This document shows positions 47,683-56,555 of a stretch of 64,000 bases of DNA, piece by piece. The position numbers and the translations under genes are program-made. The notes beneath the pieces were generated by a model. The model was not told the origin of the DNA. It did not search any database and saw only the letters and a program-made list of their open reading frames with translations. The stretch's first letter is position 1; every line of letters begins with the position of its first letter. Origin of the DNA: Petunia secreta. Lineage: Eukaryota > Streptophyta > Magnoliopsida > Solanales > Solanaceae. The DNA lies in NCBI GenBank assembly GCA_029990175.1, contig JARKIP010000005.1:52379001-52443000 (forward strand). Reading direction: 5' to 3'.

Positions 47683-50658
47683 ATGGCTTCGGATGACGAT
47701 TGTGGAGGGTATGACTCATGCGGAGATGATGGAGGCTATGGTTCCTATGATGGTGATGATGGGCATTGCTATGACGATTCGGGGAACCAAGGCTCCTATG
47801 ATGATGAAGCGGGTCACTATGTTGATTATGAAGATGAAGAAGACTATGGATCTTGCGAAGATGAGTGTGAAGAATCTTATGCTTTAAGTCAAGAATGTGG
47901 AGATAGTGACGCTTCAAGGTATGATGATCCTACTTACTCTTCTTGTGATGAATTTGAACATGATGATAGTGACATAGAGAGAATGGATGTTGAGGTTGAT
48001 TATACGAATTGTGCATATGCATCTTCTCTTGGTGTTGCTTGTGGTGAGCAAGAGAGTAGTAGAGGACCTTCCATTAGTATGGGAGGTGGTGGTGGTTGTT
48101 CCATGGGAAATGGGAGGTTTGCATCTTCTAGTTCCCATGTGAATGGTGGAAGGAGAAATGGTCTTGCTCTTACCATTACGGGGGTGCATCGCTCTAGTAG
48201 TGGTGGTAGGAGTGGTGCTATGGGCTATGGAACCAAGGCGAGAAGCAATTATGGGTTCCATAGTGGTACTCCTTCCCCGACTTTCAACAACGCTTCTAAT
48301 GTTGGAAGAGTGACGGGAAGTGGAGGTTATCCTAGTGGTGTTGCTAGGAGAGGAGGATGGAGGAAGATCCAAGTTGATAGTGATGGATATCATGAAGTTC
48401 CAAGATCTTACTTGGATGATCCTATACTACACTTGGGTCTAAGGAGGTTTCTTGTTGAGGTGGAAGGTATTGGAGGGTACTTGCTCAAGATTGGTAACAC
48501 CGATACCAATTGCATTAGTACCTCGGTGGTTGATGAGCTAAGGCTACCTTGCTATGCCTTGGAGTATCCTTATCACTACTACGGAGTGTGGGTTTCCAAG
48601 CAAGCTCGGGTGTGCATATCTCATGGAGGTTATTGGGGTTATATGTGGTGTCATGTGTACCCCATGCAACATTGTCATGTGTGGTTAGGTGAGTCATGGT
48701 TGCAAAGCAAGAAGGTGCGATATAGTGATGTGAATGATAAGTATTACCTCGGCCAAGGCCCAAAGATTTATGACTTTGAGCCTATTGGGGTAAAGATCAA
48801 GTCACCTCCTAGTGTACCTTCTAGGTCTATGCAAAGGGAAAAGGAGCAAAAACCTCATCCTATGGTTGAAAGAGTGCAAACAAGAAGTCCTACAATCACG
48901 AGCAACGGTGGGACTAGTGCAAGAAAAGAGTTGACAATTGTCAACAAGGTGAACCCCAAGCCACAAGCTCCAAAGCCAAGTGGTTCACCAACAAAGAAGA
49001 AAGAGATCTCAAGTGATGAGTCTCTTATTCCTAGATTCCGGGTTGATGTTAAAAGTCCACCTACTCCGGCTATGGGTATTCTTGGGCCTCGTCCCAATTC
49101 ACCCGAATTTGAGAGACAAAAGATTGAGAGGAGTAAGGGAGTGACCGGTGACATTCCTCGAGTGGAAAAAGGAGAGGATGTGTTGAGTGATGTGAGTGGG
49201 ATGTCACCACCCGAATCTACACCTAACCTTGAAAAGAAAATGAGAGAAAAGAAAGAGGGAAAAAAGAGTGAGGACACCCCTTATTCTAACCTTAACCCTT
49301 TATCTTTTTCTCCTACTTTTGTGAATGCTTGTGTAGGTACTCTTGGAGGCAAAGCAATGGAGCCTCAATCAAGTCCCAAGAAGGATAGACAAGGTGAAGA
49401 AGCTTTTCAATGTGAGCTTCAAGGTGAAGAGACAATTCATGCCACTTCAAGTGCATTGAGTGAGCAAGGTGGCCACTCAAAGGTATGTGAAAGTTCTTCC
49501 CTTGAACATGTTACTTCCTTGTCTTTTGGTAGTGTTGGTAAAAACTCTATACTAGTTGATGAGTTATGTGACTATAATGTGTTGGCAACTAGTGTAGAGT
49601 CGGTTGGTCAACTTGTGAGTAATTGTGAACCACTAGTTGAGAGGGATGATAAGCCACATCATGATGTGAGCTCGGTTTTCATTGAACCTCTCATTAGTGA
49701 AGAATGTGTAGTTGACCCTATTGGTGATCCTTGTTATGACACTCCACCTATATTTGATAAAGGGGAAGATGAGTTAAATGAATACCCTATCTTTTCTCTT
49801 GATGAATTGCTTGGTAATGGTGGACCTATGTGTTGTAGTGAGGATGGTTATAACCTTGAGGAGTCTCTCGAGTGTGAGATGGATCGATTTGTTTTCGATG
49901 ACTCCTCGGGTGTGGGTAAAGAACCTTGTCTTGATACCATGCTTTTATGTGACCATGAATTTGAGGTGCATGCTTTTACATTTCCATTATGTGAAGATAA
50001 TCTCATTTGTGGAAGCGAATTGTATCGGACTCGGATTGATAGTAAGGTAGAACCTCCATGGTATGTAAAGATAGACTCTACGGATGATCCATTGTTTGGA
50101 ACTCCAAGTGGGATGAATGGTCTTGATATTGGTTGTATTGAACCATCTTCTAGTAGTCTTGGCCTTCATTGTACGGACTACAATGATGAAGGGCCAATTT
50201 TGGGGACTTTCCTTTGGAGTTTGCCTAGTGAGGGAGATTGTCTTAGAGATGGATTTGGAGGTGAGGAAGCCACTCTTGGTGCGTGTAAGAGTGCTTCTAA
50301 GAAGGGGAGTGGAGTATTTGATGTTAGTTGTCAATTGAACTTTTTTGTTCACTCCACCCCACATATTGATTACACCTTGGGTGTTGGGCATGCCAAAGCC
50401 AATGAGTCACATTGTGATAGTAATGCATTGAAGGCTTGGTGTGTTGCTCAAAAGCTTAGGGGTCATAGGGATTGCTATATCTTGCATGTTTCATGTCCTA
50501 TTGATCTCCTTGTTTGTTCATGTGTTGGGTGCACTTTCTTTGTGAGTCGAGTACTTGTCGTTTCCTTGGGAGACATGAGCTTTTTCATTGGTATTGATGC
50601 TTGGCTCTATCACAAGAGTGTGTTTTCCCACACTTTTGCCACTAACCTACTCTTGTAG
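47683..50658 (+). CDS. Element D ORF: degenerate retropepsin-like domain plus region X
   Basis: One uninterrupted frame of 991 codons; ATG 47683 (MASDDDCGGYDS) chosen as the first ATG after the leader. Residues 1-110 are acidic and rich in Gly, Asp and Tyr; residues 120-250 are Gly/Ser/Arg-rich. There is no capsid domain or zinc knuckle. Residues about 257-360 align with the protease of element B (CISTSVVDELRLP against CTNVVSQSLISQLKLP; VYPMQHCHVWLGESW against VVPMQACHLLFGRPW). The catalytic IIDSGS is KIGNTD here, so the active-site Asp-Ser-Gly is lost. Residues 390-650 are a Ser/Pro/Lys-rich linker. Residues about 655-985 are region X (HHDVSS, CYDTPP, GGPMCC, KKGSGV, HSTPH, IDAWLYHKSVFS), with hydrophobic stretches around 930-972. 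Function unknown; no polymerase, nuclease or integrase signature. Confidence 0.82.
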   Translation: MASDDDCGGYDSCGDDGGYGSYDGDDGHCYDDSGNQGSYDDEAGHYVDYEDEEDYGSCEDECEESYALSQECGDSDASRYDDPTYSSCDEFEHDDSDIERMDVEVDYTNCAYASSLGVACGEQESSRGPSISMGGGGGCSMGNGRFASSSSHVNGGRRNGLALTITGVHRSSSGGRSGAMGYGTKARSNYGFHSGTPSPTFNNASNVGRVTGSGGYPSGVARRGGWRKIQVDSDGYHEVPRSYLDDPILHLGLRRFLVEVEGIGGYLLKIGNTDTNCISTSVVDELRLPCYALEYPYHYYGVWVSKQARVCISHGGYWGYMWCHVYPMQHCHVWLGESWLQSKKVRYSDVNDKYYLGQGPKIYDFEPIGVKIKSPPSVPSRSMQREKEQKPHPMVERVQTRSPTITSNGGTSARKELTIVNKVNPKPQAPKPSGSPTKKKEISSDESLIPRFRVDVKSPPTPAMGILGPRPNSPEFERQKIERSKGVTGDIPRVEKGEDVLSDVSGMSPPESTPNLEKKMREKKEGKKSEDTPYSNLNPLSFSPTFVNACVGTLGGKAMEPQSSPKKDRQGEEAFQCELQGEETIHATSSALSEQGGHSKVCESSSLEHVTSLSFGSVGKNSILVDELCDYNVLATSVESVGQLVSNCEPLVERDDKPHHDVSSVFIEPLISEECVVDPIGDPCYDTPPIFDKGEDELNEYPIFSLDELLGNGGPMCCSEDGYNLEESLECEMDRFVFDDSSGVGKEPCLDTMLLCDHEFEVHAFTFPLCEDNLICGSELYRTRIDSKVEPPWYVKIDSTDDPLFGTPSGMNGLDIGCIEPSSSSLGLHCTDYNDEGPILGTFLWSLPSEGDCLRDGFGGEEATLGACKSASKKGSGVFDVSCQLNFFVHSTPHIDYTLGVGHAKANESHCDSNALKAWCVAQKLRGHRDCYILHVSCPIDLLVCSCVGCTFFVSRVLVVSLGDMSFFIGIDAWLYHKSVFSHTFATNLLL

Positions 50659-50726
50659 TGGGAAGTTTTGTTTGTGCTTGTTTGAATGTAGGCTTGATGG
50701 TTTGATTTCGAGGACGAAATCCTTTC

Positions 50727-50739
50727 AAGAAGGGGAGGA
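50727..50739 (+). other. Element D polypurine tract
   Basis: AAGAAGGGGAGGA directly before the 3' LTR, identical to element B. Confidence 0.88.
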
Positions 50740-51534
50740 TGATAAGATCCAAATTGGAGCCAAAACGCCAACCATCAAGAGCCAAGCTTGAGAGCACAAA
50801 GAGTACCGCCAAGGCCCTCGAAAGCAACTTAAAGATCATGCAAAGGAGCGCCAAGGGAGGAGGACCACCTAGGCCCCAAAGGAGAGGCTCGGGAGATACA
50901 TTTTGAGCCATTCCAAGGACCCCCAGGAAGGGGCGGACCGCCTAGTCAAAGGGGCGGGCCGCCTAGTTGAAGTTGAGCCTCGGCATTTTGGGGCTCCTGA
51001 AAAGGGGCGGACCGCCTCTGCAGAAGCTTGGGCCGCCTACTCCACAGCATGGAGAAGTAGGCGGACCGCCTACTCCCACTAGGCAGGGGCGCCTACTTGC
51101 TGAGCTTTGGACGGGAATTTGGCATAAAGTTCCTATTTTGGCCCTACGAGGCTTGTATTGTTTTTATTACATTTGAGGGCTTTTAGACATTTCATTTAGA
51201 AGTGTGGTGAACCTATAAATACCACACTTAGTCATTTATTTGAATTAGCTTGTTTAGTTTTGAAGAATAGAATTGAGAAGATAGAATAGGCTAGGCCTTT
51301 CTTGTTGAAGCGTTGACTTCGTGTATCTCTTACGTTGAATCCATGGAGGATCACCGCTAGTGTGAATCCCGTTTAATGGTTCAAGTCTCTTCTCCCTTTG
51401 AATTAATCTAATTGTTTAGCTTGATTCAATTCTTTCTTCTATTTCTATTCTCCCCAATCCCTTACTTTCTTGTTATCTTGTGATTGTTGCTTCCGCATCC
51501 TTGTTATTTGCTTCTGCATATTTGATCCTTATCA
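50740..51534 (+). repeat. Element D 3' LTR
   Basis: 795 bp, four substitutions from the 5' LTR, followed by the TGGTC duplication. Confidence 0.95.
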
Positions 51535-52134
51535 TGGTCCATTGCTTGCGCCTATGGCGCCCGTGCTTATTGGGAGCACCCTTCTGTCAAGACTGTCAAC
51601 ACTGCTGTCAGCCATTTTATGACACAACCAAAGCTGAACGGGAGACAGGCGAGATGGCAAGAGCTTCTTGCCGAGTTTAATTTCCACTTGGAATACAAGA
51701 GTGGGAAGTTAAACCAAGTTGCTGATGCGCTAAGTCGGAGGGCCGACTTAGCCGCGGTGTGTGTGCTCGCCGCCCTTAGGGGAAGCGAGGTAACCACCAA
51801 TATTAAGGATCAGATCAAGGATCTTCTTGTTCGTGACCCTACTGCTCAAGATTTGATCAGCCTTGTAGAACAATGGAAGACGCTTCAGTTCTATATGGAT
51901 GATGGATTTCTCAAGATAAAAGGGAAGCAGATATATGTGCCAAAGGGAGGTGATTTGCGGAAGACCCTATTGAAAGAATGCCATGATACCCTCTGGGCCG
52001 GCCATCCTGGAATGGATAGGACCCTAGCGCTGCTTCAACACGCGTATTATTGGCCCGAGATGGCGGATGATGTAGATAAATATGTGCGAACTTGTCTAGT
52101 TTTCCAGAAGGACAAACCAGACTGCTTGACTTAA
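51535..52134 (+). pseudogene. Element C RNase H end and integrase zinc-binding domain
   Basis: After element D the RNase H sequence resumes at the TGGTC duplication (WQELLAEFNFHLEYKSGKLN, QVADALSRR). It then enters the integrase N-terminal domain (LKECHDTLWAGHPGMDRTL, YYWPEMADDVDKYVRTC). The expected second Cys of the HHCC site is replaced (CLVFQKD), and a stop follows at 52132. Confidence 0.85.
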
Positions 52135-53290
52135 GCGGGACTACTGCAGCCGCTACCTGTCCCAAAAAGGCCTTAGGAAAGCGTCTCTCTGGATTTTATC
52201 ACCGGATTGCCCAAGGTCGGAGATTTAACCACTATTCTAGTAGTGGTTGATCGGTTTTCTAAATACGCAACTTTTATAGCAGCCCCAAAATATATAGCAG
52301 CTGAAGAGACGGCCAGGCTCTCCTTTGCTCATGTGGTGAAGTATTGGGATTTGCCTAGAGATATTGTTAGTGATCGCGACTTGCGATTCACTAGTAACTT
52401 TTGGACTGAGCTCTTTAAGTGTCTCGGGTCTAAGTTAAGCCACAGCTCTAGTTTTCATCCACAATCTGATGGCCAAACGGAGCGGTTTAACGGGATGCTT
52501 GAAGAATATCTCAGGCATTTTGTAACTGGATCGCAGAAGAATTGGGTAAAGCTACTGGATTCTGCTCAGTTGTGCTTCAATGCTCAAAAGTGCTCAAGTA
52601 CCAATAAGAGTGCTTCTGAAATTATCATGGGACAACAACCTCTTCTCTCGCATACTGTTGATGCACCAAATGTGTCAAAGTCACCTAGAGCTGCGAGTTT
52701 CTCAAGGGAGTGGAAGAGAAATCTAGAGATAGTGCGGAGCCATCTTGAAAAACCACAAAGGAGGATGAAAAAGTATGCAGATCAGAACCGGCGTTTTGTG
52801 GAGTATAAAGTTGAGGATAAGGTGATGGTAAAGATTCCCAAGAGATATCTGTTCGCGGGAGCTCATGACCCGCGTCTTTTGCAGAAATACATTGGACCAC
52901 TGTTCATTGCGAAATGTGTTGGTAAAGTTGCCTACCGAGTTGAATTACCAGCTTGGTGGAAAATCCATCCTGTTTTTCATGTCAGCCTGTTGAAGCCTTT
53001 CCAAGAAGACAAAGATGATCCTTCCAGAAGCTAGCTCACCATGCCGAGCATCAGGAAGAACAAGTGGTCAGGGAAGAAAGTTACAGAAGCTATCCTAGAT
53101 GACCGTGTTATTCATGCCTCAAGGAAAGATCATCAGGAATTTTTGGTGAAATGGAGCAGATATGATGCAGAGGAGAACATCTGGGAGAGGGGAACAAACC
53201 TCAAAGCCTTCAAGGACCTGATAGCTTATTATCTTGCAAGGAAGGCGCCGAGGACGTCACCAACTCAGGTGGGGGAGAATGTCATGGGCG
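52135..53290 (+). pseudogene. Element C integrase core and chromodomain
   Basis: Core catalytic residues: Asp in VVVDRFSKYATF (or SLDFITGLP upstream), Asp in VSDRDLRFTSNFW, Glu in SDGQTERFNGMLEEYL. The long frame 52207-53034 continues through the GPLFIAKCVGKVAYRVELP and HPVFHVSLLKPF segment. After a stop at 53032-53034 the frame resumes at 53041 with a chromodomain, VIHASRKDHQEFLVKWSRYD and ENIWERGTNLKAF. Chromodomains at this position define chromoviruses and are thought to guide insertion to marked chromatin. Confidence 0.9.
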
Positions 53291-54065
53291 GCCTCTCAGC
53301 CGTGCCCCATGACTCCTTGGGCGCGCCCCGTGGTGCCCTGGCAAGCCTCAAGATGCCTAGTGCCACGGTTGTGGCCGCGCCAAGATCTATATGCGCATCT
53401 GCATATGTCGCCCCACCGGTTGAGCGTGCGCGCGCGCAGCAAGCAGACAGCGCCCTCAAAGCCTGCCCGCTGCCAGCGCCCGCGCGCCCCGCACTTGAGT
53501 GCGCCAACACCATGCGACCTGCGCATGCGCGCCACAATGCTGCCCATCCCGTACTAGAGTGCGCCTATGCCATGCGACCAACGCATGCACACCTCAACGC
53601 AGATTGCCCCGCGCCTGCGCGCGCCAAAGCCTTGCGCCCTGTGCGCAAGCCATGAAGACGCAGACAAGGATGCGGCCCCTCAAAGTGCCGCACATTATGT
53701 AAATATAGTTAGGTTTATCTTTCTGTATTTTCCTAGTATGATTGTCTAGCCCTTAGTGTTTGCTGCTATGACATGGGTTTATTTTTTAAGAACATATATA
53801 GGGAGGTATAAGGATTTGAACAAACTGTAAGCTGCTTTCATATTTGCTCTGGTGTCTCACCCCCTCGACACCACGTTGGCTTTCTTGTAATCGGTTGGCT
53901 TTTGATTAATGCAACGACTTTCATTTTCAATTGCTCTTTTTATACACACTGTGATTGACATCGGTTTTCCCGTACAGCACTGACGCTCTAGTCTAGCGTG
54001 CGGAGGGGACCATTGGCCGGCATACGTTGCCCTTCTAAGCAAACTCAAGAAGGCGCCGCGTAACA
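53280..54065 (+). repeat. Element C 3' LTR
   Basis: 786 bp, starts TGTCATGGGCGGCC after the purine tract GGTGGGGGAGAA and ends GGCGCCGCGTAACA. Confidence 0.9.
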
Positions 54066-54610
54066 GAAAGGAGGCTTTAAATATCTTGGCAAAATCCTCC
54101 GAGGTAATGGAGAAATTGACGAGGACGTCACACATTGTTTAGGACAGGCTTGATGAAGTTGAGGCTCGCTTACAGTGTCCTATACGATAAAAGAGTTCCA
54201 CCTAAACTCAAAGGTAAGTTCTATAAAGTGGCTGTTAGACCAGCCATGTTGTATGCGGTGGAGTATTAACCAGTAAAGAAGACACACATTTAGAAGATGC
54301 TTAGATGGATGTGGGCATACTAGGATAGGTAAGATTAGGAACAAGATCATTCATGAAAAAGTGGAAGTGGGGTTTCCAAGATGCGAGAAGCATGGTTGTG
54401 GCGGTTCAGACATGTGAGAAGGAGGAACATAGATGCTCCAGTAAGGAGGTGCGAGGGGTTAGCAATGTTAGATCTTAGGGGAGGTAGAGGTAAGCTCAAG
54501 AAGAATTAGGGTAAAGTGATTAGACAGGATGACCAGCCTTCAGATCACCGAGGATATGACCTTAGGTAGAAAAATGTGGAGATCAATAATTAGGGTAAAA
54601 GGTTATATAG
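54066..54610 (+). pseudogene. LINE reverse transcriptase fragment, right part
   Basis: Resumes with FKYLGKILRGNGEIDEDVTH, the segment that normally follows YMECKFSD in these LINEs after a short gap. It continues in broken frames through VPPKLKGKFYKVAVRPAMLY, LRWMWAY-like and EVIRQD-like stretches to the end of the RT ORF near 54610. Several stops. Together with 41784-42004 it shows that element C inserted into an already decaying LINE. Confidence 0.82.
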
Positions 54611-54850
54611 CAGCTGAGCAATATCGGTCTTACTAATAATACAGAAATTATAGTATGTGAATTATTATAAGATGAATAATAATAAGCTGAACATTTGTAA
54701 AATTACTTATTTTAGAGATATTTTATTTTTGTATTACCATTACGTGTTCTTATTTTTATACATATTTTATTCCGTATAAGTAATATATACCGTTCCCATA
54801 ATTAAATCCAATCAAATGTTGTGCTAACTATATGAGCAACTTTAGTTATG

Positions 54851-54960
54851 TCTATCTATTATTAAAAGCAAGGAAGTTAGCTCTAAAATTTTGCCAAGTG
54901 TATGGCACGGACTAAGCCACATATATTATTTTAGGACAATTAACTAATTAGTAATAGTTA
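54851..54960 (+). mobile_element. Helitron-like 5' end
   Basis: TCTATCTATTATTAAAAGCA followed by AAGG..GTTAGCTCTAAAATTTTGCC resembles the TC-starting 5' terminus of plant Helitrons (TCTATACTATTAAAAG type). No CTRR 3' end with hairpin was found before element F. The RPA1-like pseudogene downstream fits, because plant Helitrons often carry such genes. Confidence 0.4.
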
Positions 54961-55735
54961 ATTAGTTATTGAAACAATTTAAAATATGAATTTAAAGATG
55001 AGTTACAGGTGTTTAAGGATTTCTCCTATAAAAATTCACCGAAAAGAAACTATCTTTTTACACTACAAAATTTAGCTGGATCATTGCTTTGAAAAAGGTT
55101 GTTTAAAATTTGAATTTAAATTCTACACTTAAAATATATTAACCGTACAACAGAAGCTAGGCCTCATTTATTTGGACTTGGAATCTGAAAATAAATGATT
55201 CACATATTAACCCATTAAGTGTGTTTGATTTTTTTGGTTTAAAATGACTTAATAGAACTGATTGGCTATTAATTAAACAGATCTGTAATTGAGTCTGTAA
55301 ACTATTCAGAGGTATCGTGGTTCACGTCTTCATCTAGCGAATATCTCGGTAATTAATGTTCAACCAACTACTAAGCTTTTTCTCAACAAATCAGGAATTT
55401 CCATTAGCTCCATCAATCCAACATATTATCACGCATATATAATCAATGCACACATGAAAATAATTCCTTGCAAACATATAATCAATGAACACACAAATCA
55501 GATTATATTTGTTCCGAAAATTATTTCAATAATTTATTTTGGAGTTGATATATTCAAACAAATTGAAATAGTAAATATCCATTGATATCTTTGTGAAATG
55601 CAGATTTACATCAAGTCATTACTTTATTTTTTAAATTTAGATTTCTCTAGTATTTTATTAATATAATATATAACTATTTTTTTAATTGAATTACTATATT
55701 TGTTAAGTTTTAAAATTAATAAATTACAGGCATTC
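54961..55735. other. Unassigned AT-rich region
   Basis: No gene seen. May be the interior of a decayed Helitron. At about 55160-55260 there is a stretch resembling one end of a non-autonomous hAT-type element, without a partner end. Confidence 0.3.
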
Positions 55736-55739
55736 AGAT

Positions 55740-56310
55740 GTTAAAACATCGCCACAATCCAAAAGCTTCTTGCACAAAGAAAGTTGAGTATATCGGGAGT
55801 AAATTTAAATGCAAGAAATGTGACCGCATGGATCCTTCAGTTACTCATAGTTATGATTCTAATCTATGTTTCCATAAATATACAACATTATGATGTTTAA
55901 TCAACCTTTCCTTTCAGGTATAGAATTCAAGTGCTAAGTTTGGATAAGTCTAGCTACATTGAATTGTCGTTTTGGGATCGCAAACCAACGAAGCTTACAC
56001 GAATTAAAGGAACAGTTCATAAAGGTATGTTGTCACACCTAATTGTTTATGAGGTTTTCATCACAATACTCATTGAAAACTATATTCAAGACTTCTACTG
56101 CTGAGTTTGCCTATCCATCGGAGATAGATGCAATTCTTGAAAGGAAGTTTATGTTTAATGTTTTGGTAAAGAGCAGCAATGCTTGAGCAGACAGGATGAA
56201 GTTTATTCTGTCTTGAAGCTCTGTGATGATGAAGATGTACTAAAGAATTACAATGAACCTCTCCGTGAAAATCCATTCACTAAAAGTACCAAAATCTACA
56301 ACACTCACGG
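55740..56310 (+). pseudogene. RPA1-like (replication protein A large subunit) pseudogene
   Basis: Three exon-like pieces. The first (about 55780-55855) reads CTKKVEYIGSKFKCKKCDRM then DPSVTHSY, the zinc-ribbon of the C-terminal OB fold. The second (55917-56022) reads RYRIQVLSLDKSS, FWDRKPTKL, the following OB-fold strands, and ends at a GGTATG donor-like site. The third (about 56085-56305) reads EFAYPSEIDAILERKFMFNV LVK then, after a stop and frame change, DEVYSVLKLCDDEDVLKNYN. Order and spacing match the single-strand-DNA-binding RPA1 family with introns. Stops and missing parts make it a relic. RPA1-like genes are cargo of plant Helitrons, which suggests but does not prove that origin. Confidence 0.65.
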
Positions 56311-56555
56311 TAATTTATTTACGGTGTGATGATGTTTTTTGTGCTTAGTTCTTTATGATATTATTTTGTAATCTGACAGACATAAATGGAGTTAAAGATT
56401 TCACAGTAGCTTCGACACTCACCTATGAATAAAAACCTTCAACAAAAATCCTTTTTATAGCCTGCACTGACTTGCACACTTTTTCTTTACATTATCACCA
56501 TAGAACTGTTATCATAATTGATGTTATAGATATTTTTTTTATATTGCCTACATAT

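Larger units (their letters stand above)
45843..51534 (+). mobile_element. Element D: young non-autonomous LTR element with a single 991-codon ORF
   Basis: LTRs of 795 bp at 45843-46637 and 50740-51534 start TGATAAGATCC and end CTTATCA, flanked by TGGTC at 45838-45842 and 51535-51539. Only four substitutions separate the LTRs by eye. Same primer site, purine tract and LTR ends as element B, and the same C-terminal region X. No RT, RNase H or integrase. It lies in the RNase H region of element C. Confidence 0.95.
42005..54065 (+). mobile_element. Element C: chromovirus (Ty3/gypsy), interrupted by element D
   Basis: LTRs at 42005-42776 and 53280-54065, primer site at 42779, gag, protease, RT, RNase H, integrase and a C-terminal chromodomain, all on the plus strand. 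The pol reading frame has several stops and frame breaks, so the copy is inactive. The 5' LTR lacks the first 15 bp present in the 3' LTR, and I find no target duplication. Element D interrupts the RNase H region at 45842/51535. C itself lies inside a LINE RT fragment. Confidence 0.9.

Noticed and set aside
53265..53655. GC-rich ORFs in the LTRs of element C on both strands
   Set aside because: CpG-rich repeats keep all frames open; the chromodomain frame simply runs on into the LTR.
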